Shown in pieces: positions 55,384-64,000 of a DNA stretch of 64,000 bases. This stretch comes from Drosophila miranda (lineage: Eukaryota; Arthropoda; Insecta; Diptera; Drosophilidae): contig NW_022881614.1 of NCBI RefSeq assembly GCF_003369915.1, positions 3,803,001 through 3,867,000 of the forward strand, in the 5' to 3' direction. The translations under genes were made by a program, and so were the position numbers. Position 1 is the stretch's first letter. The number at the start of each line of letters is the position of its first letter. A model generated the notes under the pieces. It saw nothing but the letters and a program-made list of their open reading frames with translations. It was not told where the DNA came from and ran no database searches.

Positions 55384-56667
55384 AGTAACGACCATCCTTA
55401 CCCCATATGTTACCATTGCAATTCCTCCGAGCATTACATATCTAGATGTCAGGCATTCCTGAATCTCTCTGCGTTTGAACGATACAAAGAAGCAAAGAAG
55501 AGCCGCTTGTGTTTGAACTGCCTCAACAAAGGCCATGAATTGCAGAGGTGCAGGTCAGGACTTTGCAGGCATTGCCAGGCCAAACATCACACGCTACTCC
55601 ACATTCCATCGGGAACTGGTGCTTCATCTTCCTCTTCACCGGCCGAGGAATCGATCCAGCAAGAGGCCGCGACTGTGCTTCTAGCAAGCGGGTGTTCTAG
55701 CCCTCCCCCCTCGATCCAGAAATCTCAGCCTAGCCAGAACGTGTTGCTACCTACTGCCCTCGTCCATGTAACAGATCGTTAAGGAGCACTTATCCCATGT
55801 CGTGCCATTTTGGATTCTGCATCACAGGCAAACTTTGTAACATCTAGACTTGCTGATCAGTTGCAGTTGGATCATCGCTCGTCTTATGTTCACGTCTCTG
55901 GAATCGGAGATTCCATTCTACCTTCGAGCAAGTCTGTACATATAGTTGTACAATCCCAGGACGCAAGCTATCGAGCTTCCTTCGCTGCAATTGTCACCAA
56001 CTCAATTACGGAAATGCAGCCTAACTTCGGCGTAGACGCAAAGGATTGGCCAATGCCGAATAATCTAAAACTAGCTGATCCTAATTTCTCCAAGACCCAA
56101 CGTATCGATCTGTTGATAGGTTCTGGTTTGTTCTTCGATTTAATGTGCGTCGGACAGATTCGACTATCAGCCCAATTGCCAACATTGCAGGAGACAAAAC
56201 TTGGTTGGATAGTATCAGGAAGCATTGATAGCTCGGAGAATAAGCGTGCAGCTTTAACCGCTTTTGAAAATTCCTCGTGCATCTCTATTGACGATTTTCG
56301 ACCCACAACGCTGGAGTACCAAAACTTAGAGCAGCAATGCAGGAAGCAGCTGCTCGAGTGCCAGGTGCAAGTGGAAAAACTGCGATCGGAGAATCAGGAA
56401 CTGCAGCGCGAACTTTTCCATATATTAAAAACCTACATATCCACGCCAAATGAAATTCAACTTTCAACAGTTTCTACATTTCCAAATTTCCTGCCATTCT
56501 ATGCAATTACAGAGGTTCCCGATGATCAAGACGTAATCACGACAAGCCGCCTTCGTAAAGAAGCGCCGATTGCTGCGTTCGACGATCATCCCAGCGTAGC
56601 CGCCAGCTGCGCCCAAGCAAGCATCTTCAAGAGGGCCGTTGGAAAAATAGCGGTTCTGCCCCTTTAG
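55384..56667 (+). pseudogene. Nucleocapsid, protease and remnant C-terminus of the nested BEL
   Basis: From about 55384 one frame (with TAA at 55780-55782) carries zinc knuckles (CYHCNSSEHYISRC, CLNCLNKGHELQRC, CRHCQAKHHTLLH) and a DUF1758 protease region. The protease active site lies at the start as ILDSASQANFV, where the catalytic D is kept, and the region continues to LGWIVSG at about 56215. RT should follow. Instead there are ~40 residues of predicted coiled coil (LEYQNLEQQC...LRSENQELQREL, about 56310-56420). The end, IFKRAVGKIAVLPL, matches the usual C-terminus of BEL Pol. A large deletion thus joins protease to the Pol end through a coiled-coil segment of uncertain origin. Confidence 0.78.
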
Positions 56668-56708
56668 AATGGATCTGTTGAAAGCCTTTGCCTTCCAACG
56701 GGGGGTGA

Positions 56709-57080
56709 ATGTTCGGAGCAGAACCCAGCCGATTAGCTGCTTGCCAAATAGACCTAATTCTTGGCCCTCAGCCGCTTATTTTGTTTGTTACTTATGTCTA
56801 TGTCACTCATTTGTTTGTTAAAGCTTTGCGCTTGCTTGCCCTGCTAAACGCTCTCTGCCAGCTCGCTCTTCGCTATCTCCGCTTTGCGTCTGCCTACCGA
56901 CGTCGGCCGAGCGAAGCTGCGCTTAGCGATCGGAGCGGCAATGTAAAGGGCAGGCAAGCCACACTTGCAATTTGGATGGCACGCATTAAAGAACATATCG
57001 TAATTTTATTTCTGCGCCGAGTTTTATTTAATTCGAAATAATTAGTCGGCCGATTGGGGATAAAAAACATTATCTCCACA
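56709..57080 (+). repeat. LTR of the nested BEL, right
   Basis: Second copy of the ~372-bp LTR, followed by tagtg (57081-57085). Confidence 0.9.
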
Positions 57081-57513
57081 TAGTGAGATCTAACAGGAGT
57101 GCGGATACCAAATTTGGTTACTCTAGCCTTAATAGTCTTTGAGATCTGTGAATATCCCCAGATTTTCATCCTTTGCGGGGGCGGAAGGAGGTGTGGCGAA
57201 ATTTTGAAACAAACTCGTCTCGGTCCGATATATTAGGAGTGTGGATACCAAATTTGGTTGCTCTAGCTTTTGTAGTCTCTGAGATCTAGGCGCTAATGTT
57301 TTACTCTAAGCAAAGCCGCCTATGCTACGTGTGTTAGAGAGAGACAGGGCGAGAAAAAATGAAATTGTTTTCTTGATTCTGGCTATAATAATTATACGAT
57401 CTGGTTCAGATTTTGCACTCTAGAAGATATAGTCATCTTCTACGATTCTGCGTTTTTAGTTTTTTCGTATCGTCGAAATTGTGGATGCCACAGATTTTCG
57501 CCCTTTGTGGGGG
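57081..57513 (-). mobile_element. DINE-1-like element, right part, truncated
   Basis: Resumes with tagtgagatctaac and ends inside the gtgggggc motif at 57513. The last ~300 bp (microsatellite and terminal gtatcgggtataa) are absent and coding sequence of the next gene begins immediately, so a deletion removed the element end together with flanking DNA. Confidence 0.87.
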
Positions 57514-59444
57514 CTCCATCAGCGGGGCTTCAATGATGCGCTTAACAGGGAAATCGCCGAGGACGCCCGTCGCCAGCAGGAGCAGGATGAGATCATGTGT
57601 CCGGAGGTGCTCATACCCTTTACTAACATCACCGAGGAGGAGCTTGCGGCCAAGGAGGAGGAGAAGCGACAAGCCGTTCGTCTCGCCATCATTCAGGACG
57701 GCGAAGCGAAAACGAAGCGAAAACTCATGGCGGCTGAAAAGGAGCAGCGCCTCTTTGACGAGGTGGTGGAGCGGGCGCAGTACAAGTGCCTGCAGGACAA
57801 GGAGCAGAAGGCCTTCAAGGAGAGGAAGGCACGCAGCATTGAGTTCAATCGCAAGGCCTACCGCGATTCCCTGAGGGAGAAGGCTGAGATAGAAGAGCGT
57901 GAGTCCCACATCGAACTCTTAGAGAAGAGTGCAAAATAACCCTCAATCCCCCACCCCCACAGATGAGCGCATTTGCGACGTGATCGATGATCGACGCAAC
58001 TGCTTCTACCAGGTAGCCACGCGGCAACTGGATGGCCGCTACAACGCCCACACAAAGGAGACCCGTGCGCGTCTGCCGACTGCAGCAGGCTGGCAAGAAG
58101 AAGCTGGAAGAGCGCCAGGCCAACCTGGAGGATCGCTACGAATTCGATACGCAGGTGGACGAGGGGCGCCGCCAGTGCGAGCTGGAGGAGCTGGCCAAGC
58201 AGCGCAAGGCCTACCAGCTGGTGGAGAAGCGAGAGGCTGAAGAGAAGCTCAAGCGAGAGCGGGAGCTGCAACGTTTCGAGGTGGCCCGCCGGCTGAAGAA
58301 CGCTGAGGCCAACCGGCACTTTGAGATATCCGAGCAACGGAACCGCGACAGGGTGACGGCCGAGGTGCGCGACATCCTCCACCGCCAGAGGGAGGAGTTC
58401 TTGGCGCAGCGCCAGCAGGAGCTGATGCGCATTTCTGCCTGCGACGACGATCCCTACCTCCTGGAGGACAAGAAGTTTTACGCGCAGGCCGTCGAGGTCA
58501 TGGAGCAGTCCCGCAAGCTTGGCCGCCCCCTCTACCCCATTGCAACCGCAGTCGAGCGCTATGCGCGGTCAAACAATTTAGATGTGCAGCCGGACAGAGG
58601 TATCGTGAAGCGCAGCAAGCTGCGGGACTACTGCTGGCCGGGGTATCACGCCCAGGCGGATCTCGCCTATCGCAAGTACGAGCAGGCGGAGATGTGCCGC
58701 GAGAACCAGCGGGATGCTCGCAACCAGATCTACTGCAACGCCGTCAAGATCAAGAAGATGGCCTCTGTGGAGAAGCCCTACAAGCCGTGTATGCCCTCCT
58801 GTCCCATCAACTGTTTCCATCGTCGCGGCATGCCCGCCGTGGATAGCACGGATTCCTTTGACTACGGCCCCCATGTCTGCTAGGAGGAGTCGCGACCGCT
58901 GGGCGCCTGTCCCAGTCGCATGCAGGGCATTCGTCGCTACTCGAAGTACCCCAGCCTGCCGAACCTTGTCGCACCTCCACCCATGCCAGAACTCCGGCTG
59001 GATGCCACAGCTGTTCCTTCTGTGGCCAAGATGACCAACGCTCCTCCCAGTGCACCAGCAACTGCAGGAGGTGCACCCACAGTCGAGTCGGCTGTTGTTG
59101 CGAAGCCATCGCGTCCAGAACCCCCTGCTGGCGCTGCTCCGGATGCTCCCCCCAAAGTCCCAGGAGCCGGAAACCGGAGGGAATCTTTGCCGCAATCTCG
59201 TCCACCAGTGTCTGTAAAAACTCGTCGTGCATCCGCTCAAGGTCCGAGCCACCGTGGATCCATTCTGGGTACAGAAGCACGTGGTGCCACTCTTGGAATG
59301 CCTAAAACCGGGGCTCAGGCTCTCACTGGACAAAATCGTCCAGCAGCTATCCCAAATCCCACGGGAACCTGGGGCGCGGTACCGTTGCCCCAGCCACCAC
59401 CCCCACCTAAACAGAAAGGATCTGGTAACAAAAAGTCTCGTTAG
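57514..59444 (+). pseudogene. Coiled-coil (TPH-like) flagellar-type gene, 5' truncated, frameshifted, with in-frame stop
   Basis: Coding sequence begins abruptly at the DINE-1 breakpoint (LHQRGFNDALNREI). Exon 57514-57898 joins 57963-59444 across a 64-nt intron (gtgagt...cccacag). The protein is a long Glu/Lys/Arg-rich helix (EEEKRQAVRLAIIQDGEAK, KLEERQANLEDRYEFDTQ, REFVA-like heptads) resembling the trichohyalin-plectin-homology group of sperm-tail and ciliary proteins (CFAP45/CFAP53/MNS1 relatives). A Cys-containing segment follows (PCMPSCPINCFHRRGMP), then a Pro/Ala-rich tail. Lesions: one extra base at about 58077-58080 (RARL then LQQAGKKK in the next frame), and TAG at 58881-58883 followed by 186 open in-frame codons to 59442-59444. 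The original start is lost. The intact tail after the TAG suggests recent decay or, less likely, readthrough. Orthologue not identified. Confidence 0.8.
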
Positions 59445-59570
59445 AGCCAACCCCCACAAATATCAATCAATCGAATCCCGAATCCCATTTGACCCTTCCA
59501 AAATTCACGTTTCTAGTGTATTCTTGTTGTATTTTGATGTTTTTCCATCTGCGAGGCCAGTAAAAGAGTG

Positions 59571-59576
59571 AATAAA
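59571..59576 (+). terminator. Poly(A) signal AATAAA
   Basis: 127 bp after the TAG at 59442-59444, supporting that as the native end of the coiled-coil gene rather than the TAG at 58881. Confidence 0.65.
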
Positions 59577-62218
59577 TGGGTGCAACCGACCCCTCAGCCC
59601 ATCCGGATCGCCGCCGCCATCACCGCACACACACAGACACAGACAAGACCGGCAGACAGGAAAGGATAGGACAGTAAAGGGCAAAGGAAATGACATTAAT
59701 GGTTTTTTAAAAGCACTTAAACTTGGCGCAAGAGTTCGGTACGCTCTCCCCACTTTTTCGACTGAGTGAGAGTGGAGGCCGCTGCGCTGTGATTGAAGGC
59801 GTGAAGAAACCGTTCCCTCCAATGGCACTTGGCAGACATTACGCGCTTTGTTTAGCAGTGAAGAAGCCAGTGGGGCAGTGGCCTGTCCAGCGGGCAATGT
59901 TCCCTAGAGTGGCTTGGCCGTGCAAAATGCTCCATAAATTCAAATTAATGCGTGGCCAAAGTTATTAGGTTTCGTCTCCTCCGTCGCCTTCCATCTTCAT
60001 CAATTTGTGACTGCAGCTGAGAGTGACATCCCCTTTTTGTTTCATTTAGCTTATTAGCAGGCAGACATGTCCGGTGTTCCGCGGAGCCGGCCATAACTTA
60101 ATTTGAAGTCTGCTAACCAGGCTTTCGGCTCACTCTGTGAGAAACTCGGTACTCAGGCCGGGTCACCACCGGGTCACCTTCTACGCTAATTTCCGGGCAA
60201 TCTCATCAGGATAATTACGGCGGTGCTCCTTTCTTCTGTGTCGGTTACAGGCACCAAGCGGCGCAAAGCAGCGACCAACTCCCGGCGGCTTAATGAGCCA
60301 GCGTTTAGGAGCTTTGTAGTCTTTGGGGCTCAGTCGAGCGCTCAACTCGAAATTAACACAACTGGGATTTTTTTCGCATCCGCTCTGAAGTTGTGAAAAG
60401 TTTGCCGGCTGGCAAAGTTAATCAATTTAGTATATTAAAGGTTCATTATGGGCGTGCTTGGGCAGGGGTCAGCAGCCATCGGGATGTTGTCAAATATCCC
60501 TTCAGTTCAGAAATTGTGGAAAGCATCCAATGCTATGATACATATTTGAGGCTTGAATATACGATTATTCCTGTATCCAGCGGACACGGTTTGTGCATTT
60601 TTAAATAGGCATGCACCAGCACTAGACAGGGGGGGCAACTGAAGAGTTGATAAGAATGCAGCTCGGCTTGGAAATCGGCGCTCGTCTGGACGCGTCTCGG
60701 GACATGATTCCTGTCGCGCTAGGCTGTGGCCTTTGGCCTGGGCCACTTTTGGGTCCGGCCACCGCCATAGCCCGAAGACCCTGGGATCTAATCCAGAAAG
60801 CTCGTTTGCGACATAGTGTATATAGTGCAGGTATGACAGTGTTAGCAATGACGCAAAAACATCAATGTTTTTAAGATAATTAAAACCAAATCCTCTTACA
60901 AAGTAGAGGCTTGACTCCACTGCACAAGGACCTGCATCAGCTTGTTTGTACTATCGTTGTACCCCTAAAACAATGGAGATTGCAGAGGTATAGTACATAT
61001 TGTCCAATTTCGATTATTGTTTGCCCAACGAAGAGGGTTGTGACCTCTCGTAAACAATAATATTTCCGCTGAAAGTTCTCGGAATGGCGCAGAAAAACAA
61101 CATCCTGGAAAAAAATATACACAGGTGCAATTGTGGAGTTGTTGAGTTGGCAGCGATGCAATTTAATGTTTCGAAATTCTAGCGAAATGCATTTTGGACC
61201 GGACCGCACTTTCGCTGTACAAATAAACTATTTCTAATCGAATGAGCGTATACGGTGGTCAAAAATCTATGTACCGAATGAAATTGAGTTAGTATAAATA
61301 AAAGAATATGCTCCGACTCTCGGGATGTTCAATTACTTAGGCTTTTGCTGGTAGGACAATGCATCATCTAGCCGGAGTGAATTCGCATTGTTTTCCAATC
61401 GTGTCTTTTGATTAGCAAAAAGCTTACAGAAGAGGTATGGCACAAAGGGAGCAGCATCCACAGGTGGCAGCAAGAAGAGAAAACAACAGACAAGGAAAAG
61501 TGGAAAACACATTGTGAATTGAGCAATGAAAAGCACGCTGTCAATTGTAATGTAAAGCGAAATGGTATCTTTCTTTGCAAAATCTCCATCGCTTGCTCAT
61601 TACACGCTCCGCCAGTTGCAAGACTCAATAAAAGTACCAGTATGAAAAATTACTTAATGAAATTAAGTGTGAAAAGTGTGAGTGCCTCCACAGAGAAAGA
61701 GCGAGAACCACGCCTGGCCCCCCGTCTCGACACTCGACGAAGGAAACCGCTTCGAGTGGGGCAGCTGAAAGCAGCAGAGCGGCAGTAAATAATAATAAGA
61801 GAATGACTTACTGGAGCTCTGCCGGCAAGCATCGGGCATCCTTGCCCCGCCGGGTAATGCCCATTATGGGCTTAGCAGGTCGGCGCTCGCAAGTGGATTT
61901 TGATTGCGCAATCTAACAGCTTCTAGGGGCAGCATACTCGCAGTCTTGCAACAAGTTGAAAGGCAGCTCTATATACAGCATGAAGCGCTAAATGCGATTA
62001 AGTTAGGAGTACCTCTACAATACCTCTACAATAGTAAGAACGAAGGAGCTATTGAGATCAATCAAGTGCGTGATATTGCCAGCGAACTCTTTGCAGTGTC
62101 TTCATAGTGTGAGTGTGTGAGTGTGCTGCTGGCGCTGGCGATATCCATGCACTGAGATTTGTTTAAGGTTAATTACATTCAGATGATAAATGGTAAGTAG
62201 TTAAGACCGGAAGAAGCA
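59577..62218. other. Intergenic DNA without recognisable genes
   Basis: About 2.6 kb of unique sequence with no long ORF, gene-like exon, transposon terminus or tRNA. ORFs to 137 codons are not protein-like. GTGA/GTGT repeats occur near 62107-62125. Confidence 0.5.
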
Positions 62219-62740
62219 CTAGGCGGACTCATTGGCAGCTGAATCTGGAACTGGCTCCAAAGCGCTCTTGTGCAGCTGAAACCCATAGAGACTGCAATGG
62301 AGAGAGAGTAGGGCGTGAGCGAGGGTGAGGGTGAGAGGCAGAGATCGGGACAAATCACTCACCGAGGCACATATTTTTCTTGGGGTGGCGTTGGGCGATG
62401 CGAGGGCAACTCCATAAGAAACATGTGGGGAAAGCTGGGCCCAAACATGCAGCCATCTAACATGGCGCTGATCCGCGTTGGCTGGTAGATATCCTGGCAG
62501 CATGGACAAAAGATCTTCACCGTGGACTCGTACGACTTTTCGCTGAGCCCAATGGGTAGGACGTGGTGGCCCTGGCAGTAGACTCGGGGACAGATCCCGA
62601 AGTCGCCATACTCGTACTTCCGCCGCATGGCATCGATGCCTGGGGGCGTCATAATGTAGCGGGCACGGATCAGGCCGTACAGTCTCTCCGATTCAATTGT
62701 TGGCGCAAAACTCCGGATCCATTATGGTATCCAAAGATTT
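62219..62740 (-). pseudogene. Casein kinase II beta-subunit-like gene, N-terminus missing
   Basis: Exons run from about 62740 to 62363 and 62291-62219, split by a 71-nt intron (gtgagt...ttgcag) that falls in the conserved VPR|LYGF motif and keeps frame. The protein matches the C-terminal half of CK2 beta: RLYGLIRARYIM, YEYGDFGICPRVYC, LPIGLSEK, the zinc ribbon Cys pairs (CPRVYC and FCPCC), GPSFPHMFLM and KYVPRLYGFQLH. CK2 beta dimerises through this zinc domain and binds the catalytic alpha subunits. The first ~85 residues (SW..WF..LRGNEFFCEVD and the acidic loop) are not found upstream, and one base is surplus at about 62692-62695, separating LDTIMDPEFCANN from ESERLYG. Diverged, so a CkIIbeta2/Stellate-like testis paralogue rather than the housekeeping gene is likely (inference). 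Confidence 0.8.
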
Positions 62741-63762
62741 AGAAAAAAAAACGTGCAAAACGTATTTTATAATAACGGAATTCAAAGATCTTACGACGTG
62801 CAAGACATTTTAATTTCTTTAAAAAATGTTCGGAGTTAGTGTAAAACTTTAAGCAAGTTTCGCTTGATAGAACACAGCTGATTGAAAATGAAACAGGGAT
62901 GGGATGAAACGAACGAAATGAAACGATGCTTCGATATACGATATGTGCTATGGGAGTGCGTGTGTCTGAATTAATTGGACGATCTCGGGGAGCAGAAGCC
63001 TGATGCACCTTATCATTCGTGAGGTTACCCATGCAGACAAATCGGGAGACATAACAGCCACTGGCAGTCATGGCAACTACTGTTTCGTGGAGCCTATCCA
63101 CTGACCGATGCGATAATCCTCTGCACTCGTGTGTCAATCTTTAAATAAAAGAACGAGCTGCCGTCGCTTCTCCGCTTTAACGAACTATACTGATTCATAC
63201 CCAAAGATTACACCTTCGGCAATGCCCATTCGAGTATACGCAGTTGATTGAAGCACTCGAAACCAGAAATTGGTTAGCATCAGAAAGTTTGGAAGTCCAC
63301 GACTGCCTGGGGAACAAAAGGCGTGTGGCACCGTGTGCGATGAAATAGATTGACGCTGCCCCACACGCATGTGTGTGTTTTTGCGAATCTTTCCCATCTC
63401 CAATCTCCGTAGTTGCTGCAAATTCAATTACCATTTTCGCTTAAAAGTTTTTAACTTGGTTACTCCGTTGGCTCGTTGCCCATCCCCATCCGATTCCATC
63501 CAACAGACAGGCAGTGAGAAAAACCCAAGATGGAGAGTGCAGAATAAATGCCCTTGAGACAAATTAAGTGATTCGCCCGCTTACACATTTTTCCTGCTGA
63601 TTACTTTTCGCCCCCATCCTACCAGCCTGCTCCCATCCTGAGGAGTGCGGCGCGGAGGCTGAAATTGAATTGCCAGAAAGAGAAGAATAGGGTGAGGAAT
63701 TGCTATAGATAGATAGAGCCTTTGGCATTACACTACAGTACTTACACAAACAATCTACAGAT
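62741..63762. other. Intergenic DNA
   Basis: No N-terminal CK2 beta exon or other coding exon was found here on either strand. Minus-strand ORFs up to 132 codons are not protein-like. A possible donor (gtaagatc, minus strand at about 62793) lacks a convincing coding exon. Confidence 0.45.
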
Positions 63763-64000
63763 TTATAATTTGTTAGGCACCACCCTGGTCTTGACCTCCG
63801 CCTCGATTTCATCACGGATAGCCCAAATATGATCGTCCAGAGCCTGGCGCTCGACCATGCGGAGTGGCTGATTGAACCGCAGCCACATCCAGTTGGGGTT
63901 CGCTCAGCTCGGTGCCACTCATCAGGGTGCGCACCACATGCTTGACGGCCGTCTGCTCGTCCATGGAGTCGACCGTATCGCCCGCATGCTTCTCCATGTA
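63763..64000 (-). pseudogene. 3' end of an unidentified gene, frameshifted; continues past the window
   Basis: The minus strand from 64000 reads MEKHAGDTVDSMDEQTAVKH and VVRTLMSGTELSEP. At a 4-G run (63895-63898, plus strand) the reading changes frame and continues as NWMWLRFNQPLRMVERQALD and HIWAIRDEIEAEVKTR, ending VVPNKL and stopping at 63763-63765. Trp/Arg/Glu content and amphipathic character after the shift are clearly protein-like, whereas the unshifted frame turns low-complexity. One base too many in the run is the simplest explanation. I do not recognise the family; the main part lies outside the window. Confidence 0.6.

Larger units (their letters stand above)
53805..57080 (+). mobile_element. 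Internally deleted BEL/Pao element nested in the DINE-1
   Basis: 3276 bp with two ~372-bp LTRs (53805-54176 and 56709-57080), a candidate primer site TGGTGACCCCGACGTGA just after the first LTR (54184) and a G-rich tract before the second. Only Gag, nucleocapsid, protease and a short C-terminal remnant are present; RT, RNase H and nearly all of integrase are missing. It cannot move by itself. The LTRs differ by only a few bases (for example ctccgag/cgccgag and atgtcac/atggcac), so insertion is fairly recent but older than the BEL at 30562. It belongs to a different BEL family. Confidence 0.9.

Noticed and set aside
60507..60920. 137-codon minus-strand ORF.
   Set aside because: No protein-like pattern or gene context.

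Overview
This is eukaryotic DNA from a fly, almost certainly the Drosophila obscura group (pseudoobscura / persimilis / miranda type). The evidence is compact genes with 55-75 nt introns, many DINE-1/INE-1-like elements (known as ISY or SGM elements in this group), BEL/Pao and Ty3/gypsy retrotransposons, a DUF1091 gene pair and Drosophila-type testis gene paralogues. It is not prokaryotic: there are no operons, ribosome binding sites or CRISPR arrays.

Layout. 1-10160 is a near-identical tandem array of a ~2.66 kb higher-order unit built from three DINE-1-like copies; it runs off the left edge. 11192-14110 holds three plus-strand genes: a divergent cyclophilin, an LRR protein and a roadblock-type dynein light chain. 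17613-18966 is a 5'-truncated LINE with a clear target-site duplication. 19129-27009 is a decayed Osvaldo/Ulysses-like Ty3/gypsy element with a DINE-1 nested in its 5' LTR. 29551-42335 is an eight-exon class A orphan GPCR. Its third intron contains a nearly intact BEL element with identical LTRs (30562-37435) and a further DINE-1. 43489-46368 carries two more DINE-1 copies. 46954-50487 is a broken 17.6/297-type errantivirus with integrase and env, butted against one of two DUF1091 genes (50564-53341) that flank a dead Tc1-like transposon. 53430-57513 is a DINE-1 split by an internally deleted BEL element. 57514-59444 is a coiled-coil (TPH-like) gene that has lost its 5' end. The right end has a casein kinase II beta-like gene remnant (62219-62740) and the 3' end of an unidentified gene, both on the minus strand.

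The main signal is cumulative. Almost every single-copy gene here, and most transposons, carries one or more single-base frameshifts or in-frame stops although the surrounding codons still read as conserved protein. Together with dense, young, nested transposons and a TE-derived tandem array, this fits a degenerating chromosome. The neo-Y of D. miranda would be the textbook case, but that is inference. Some indels lie in homopolymers, so uncorrected long-read error is the main rival explanation. The nonsense substitutions and the 5' truncation are harder to explain that way. I saw no unknown enzymatic system; the novelty is structural.
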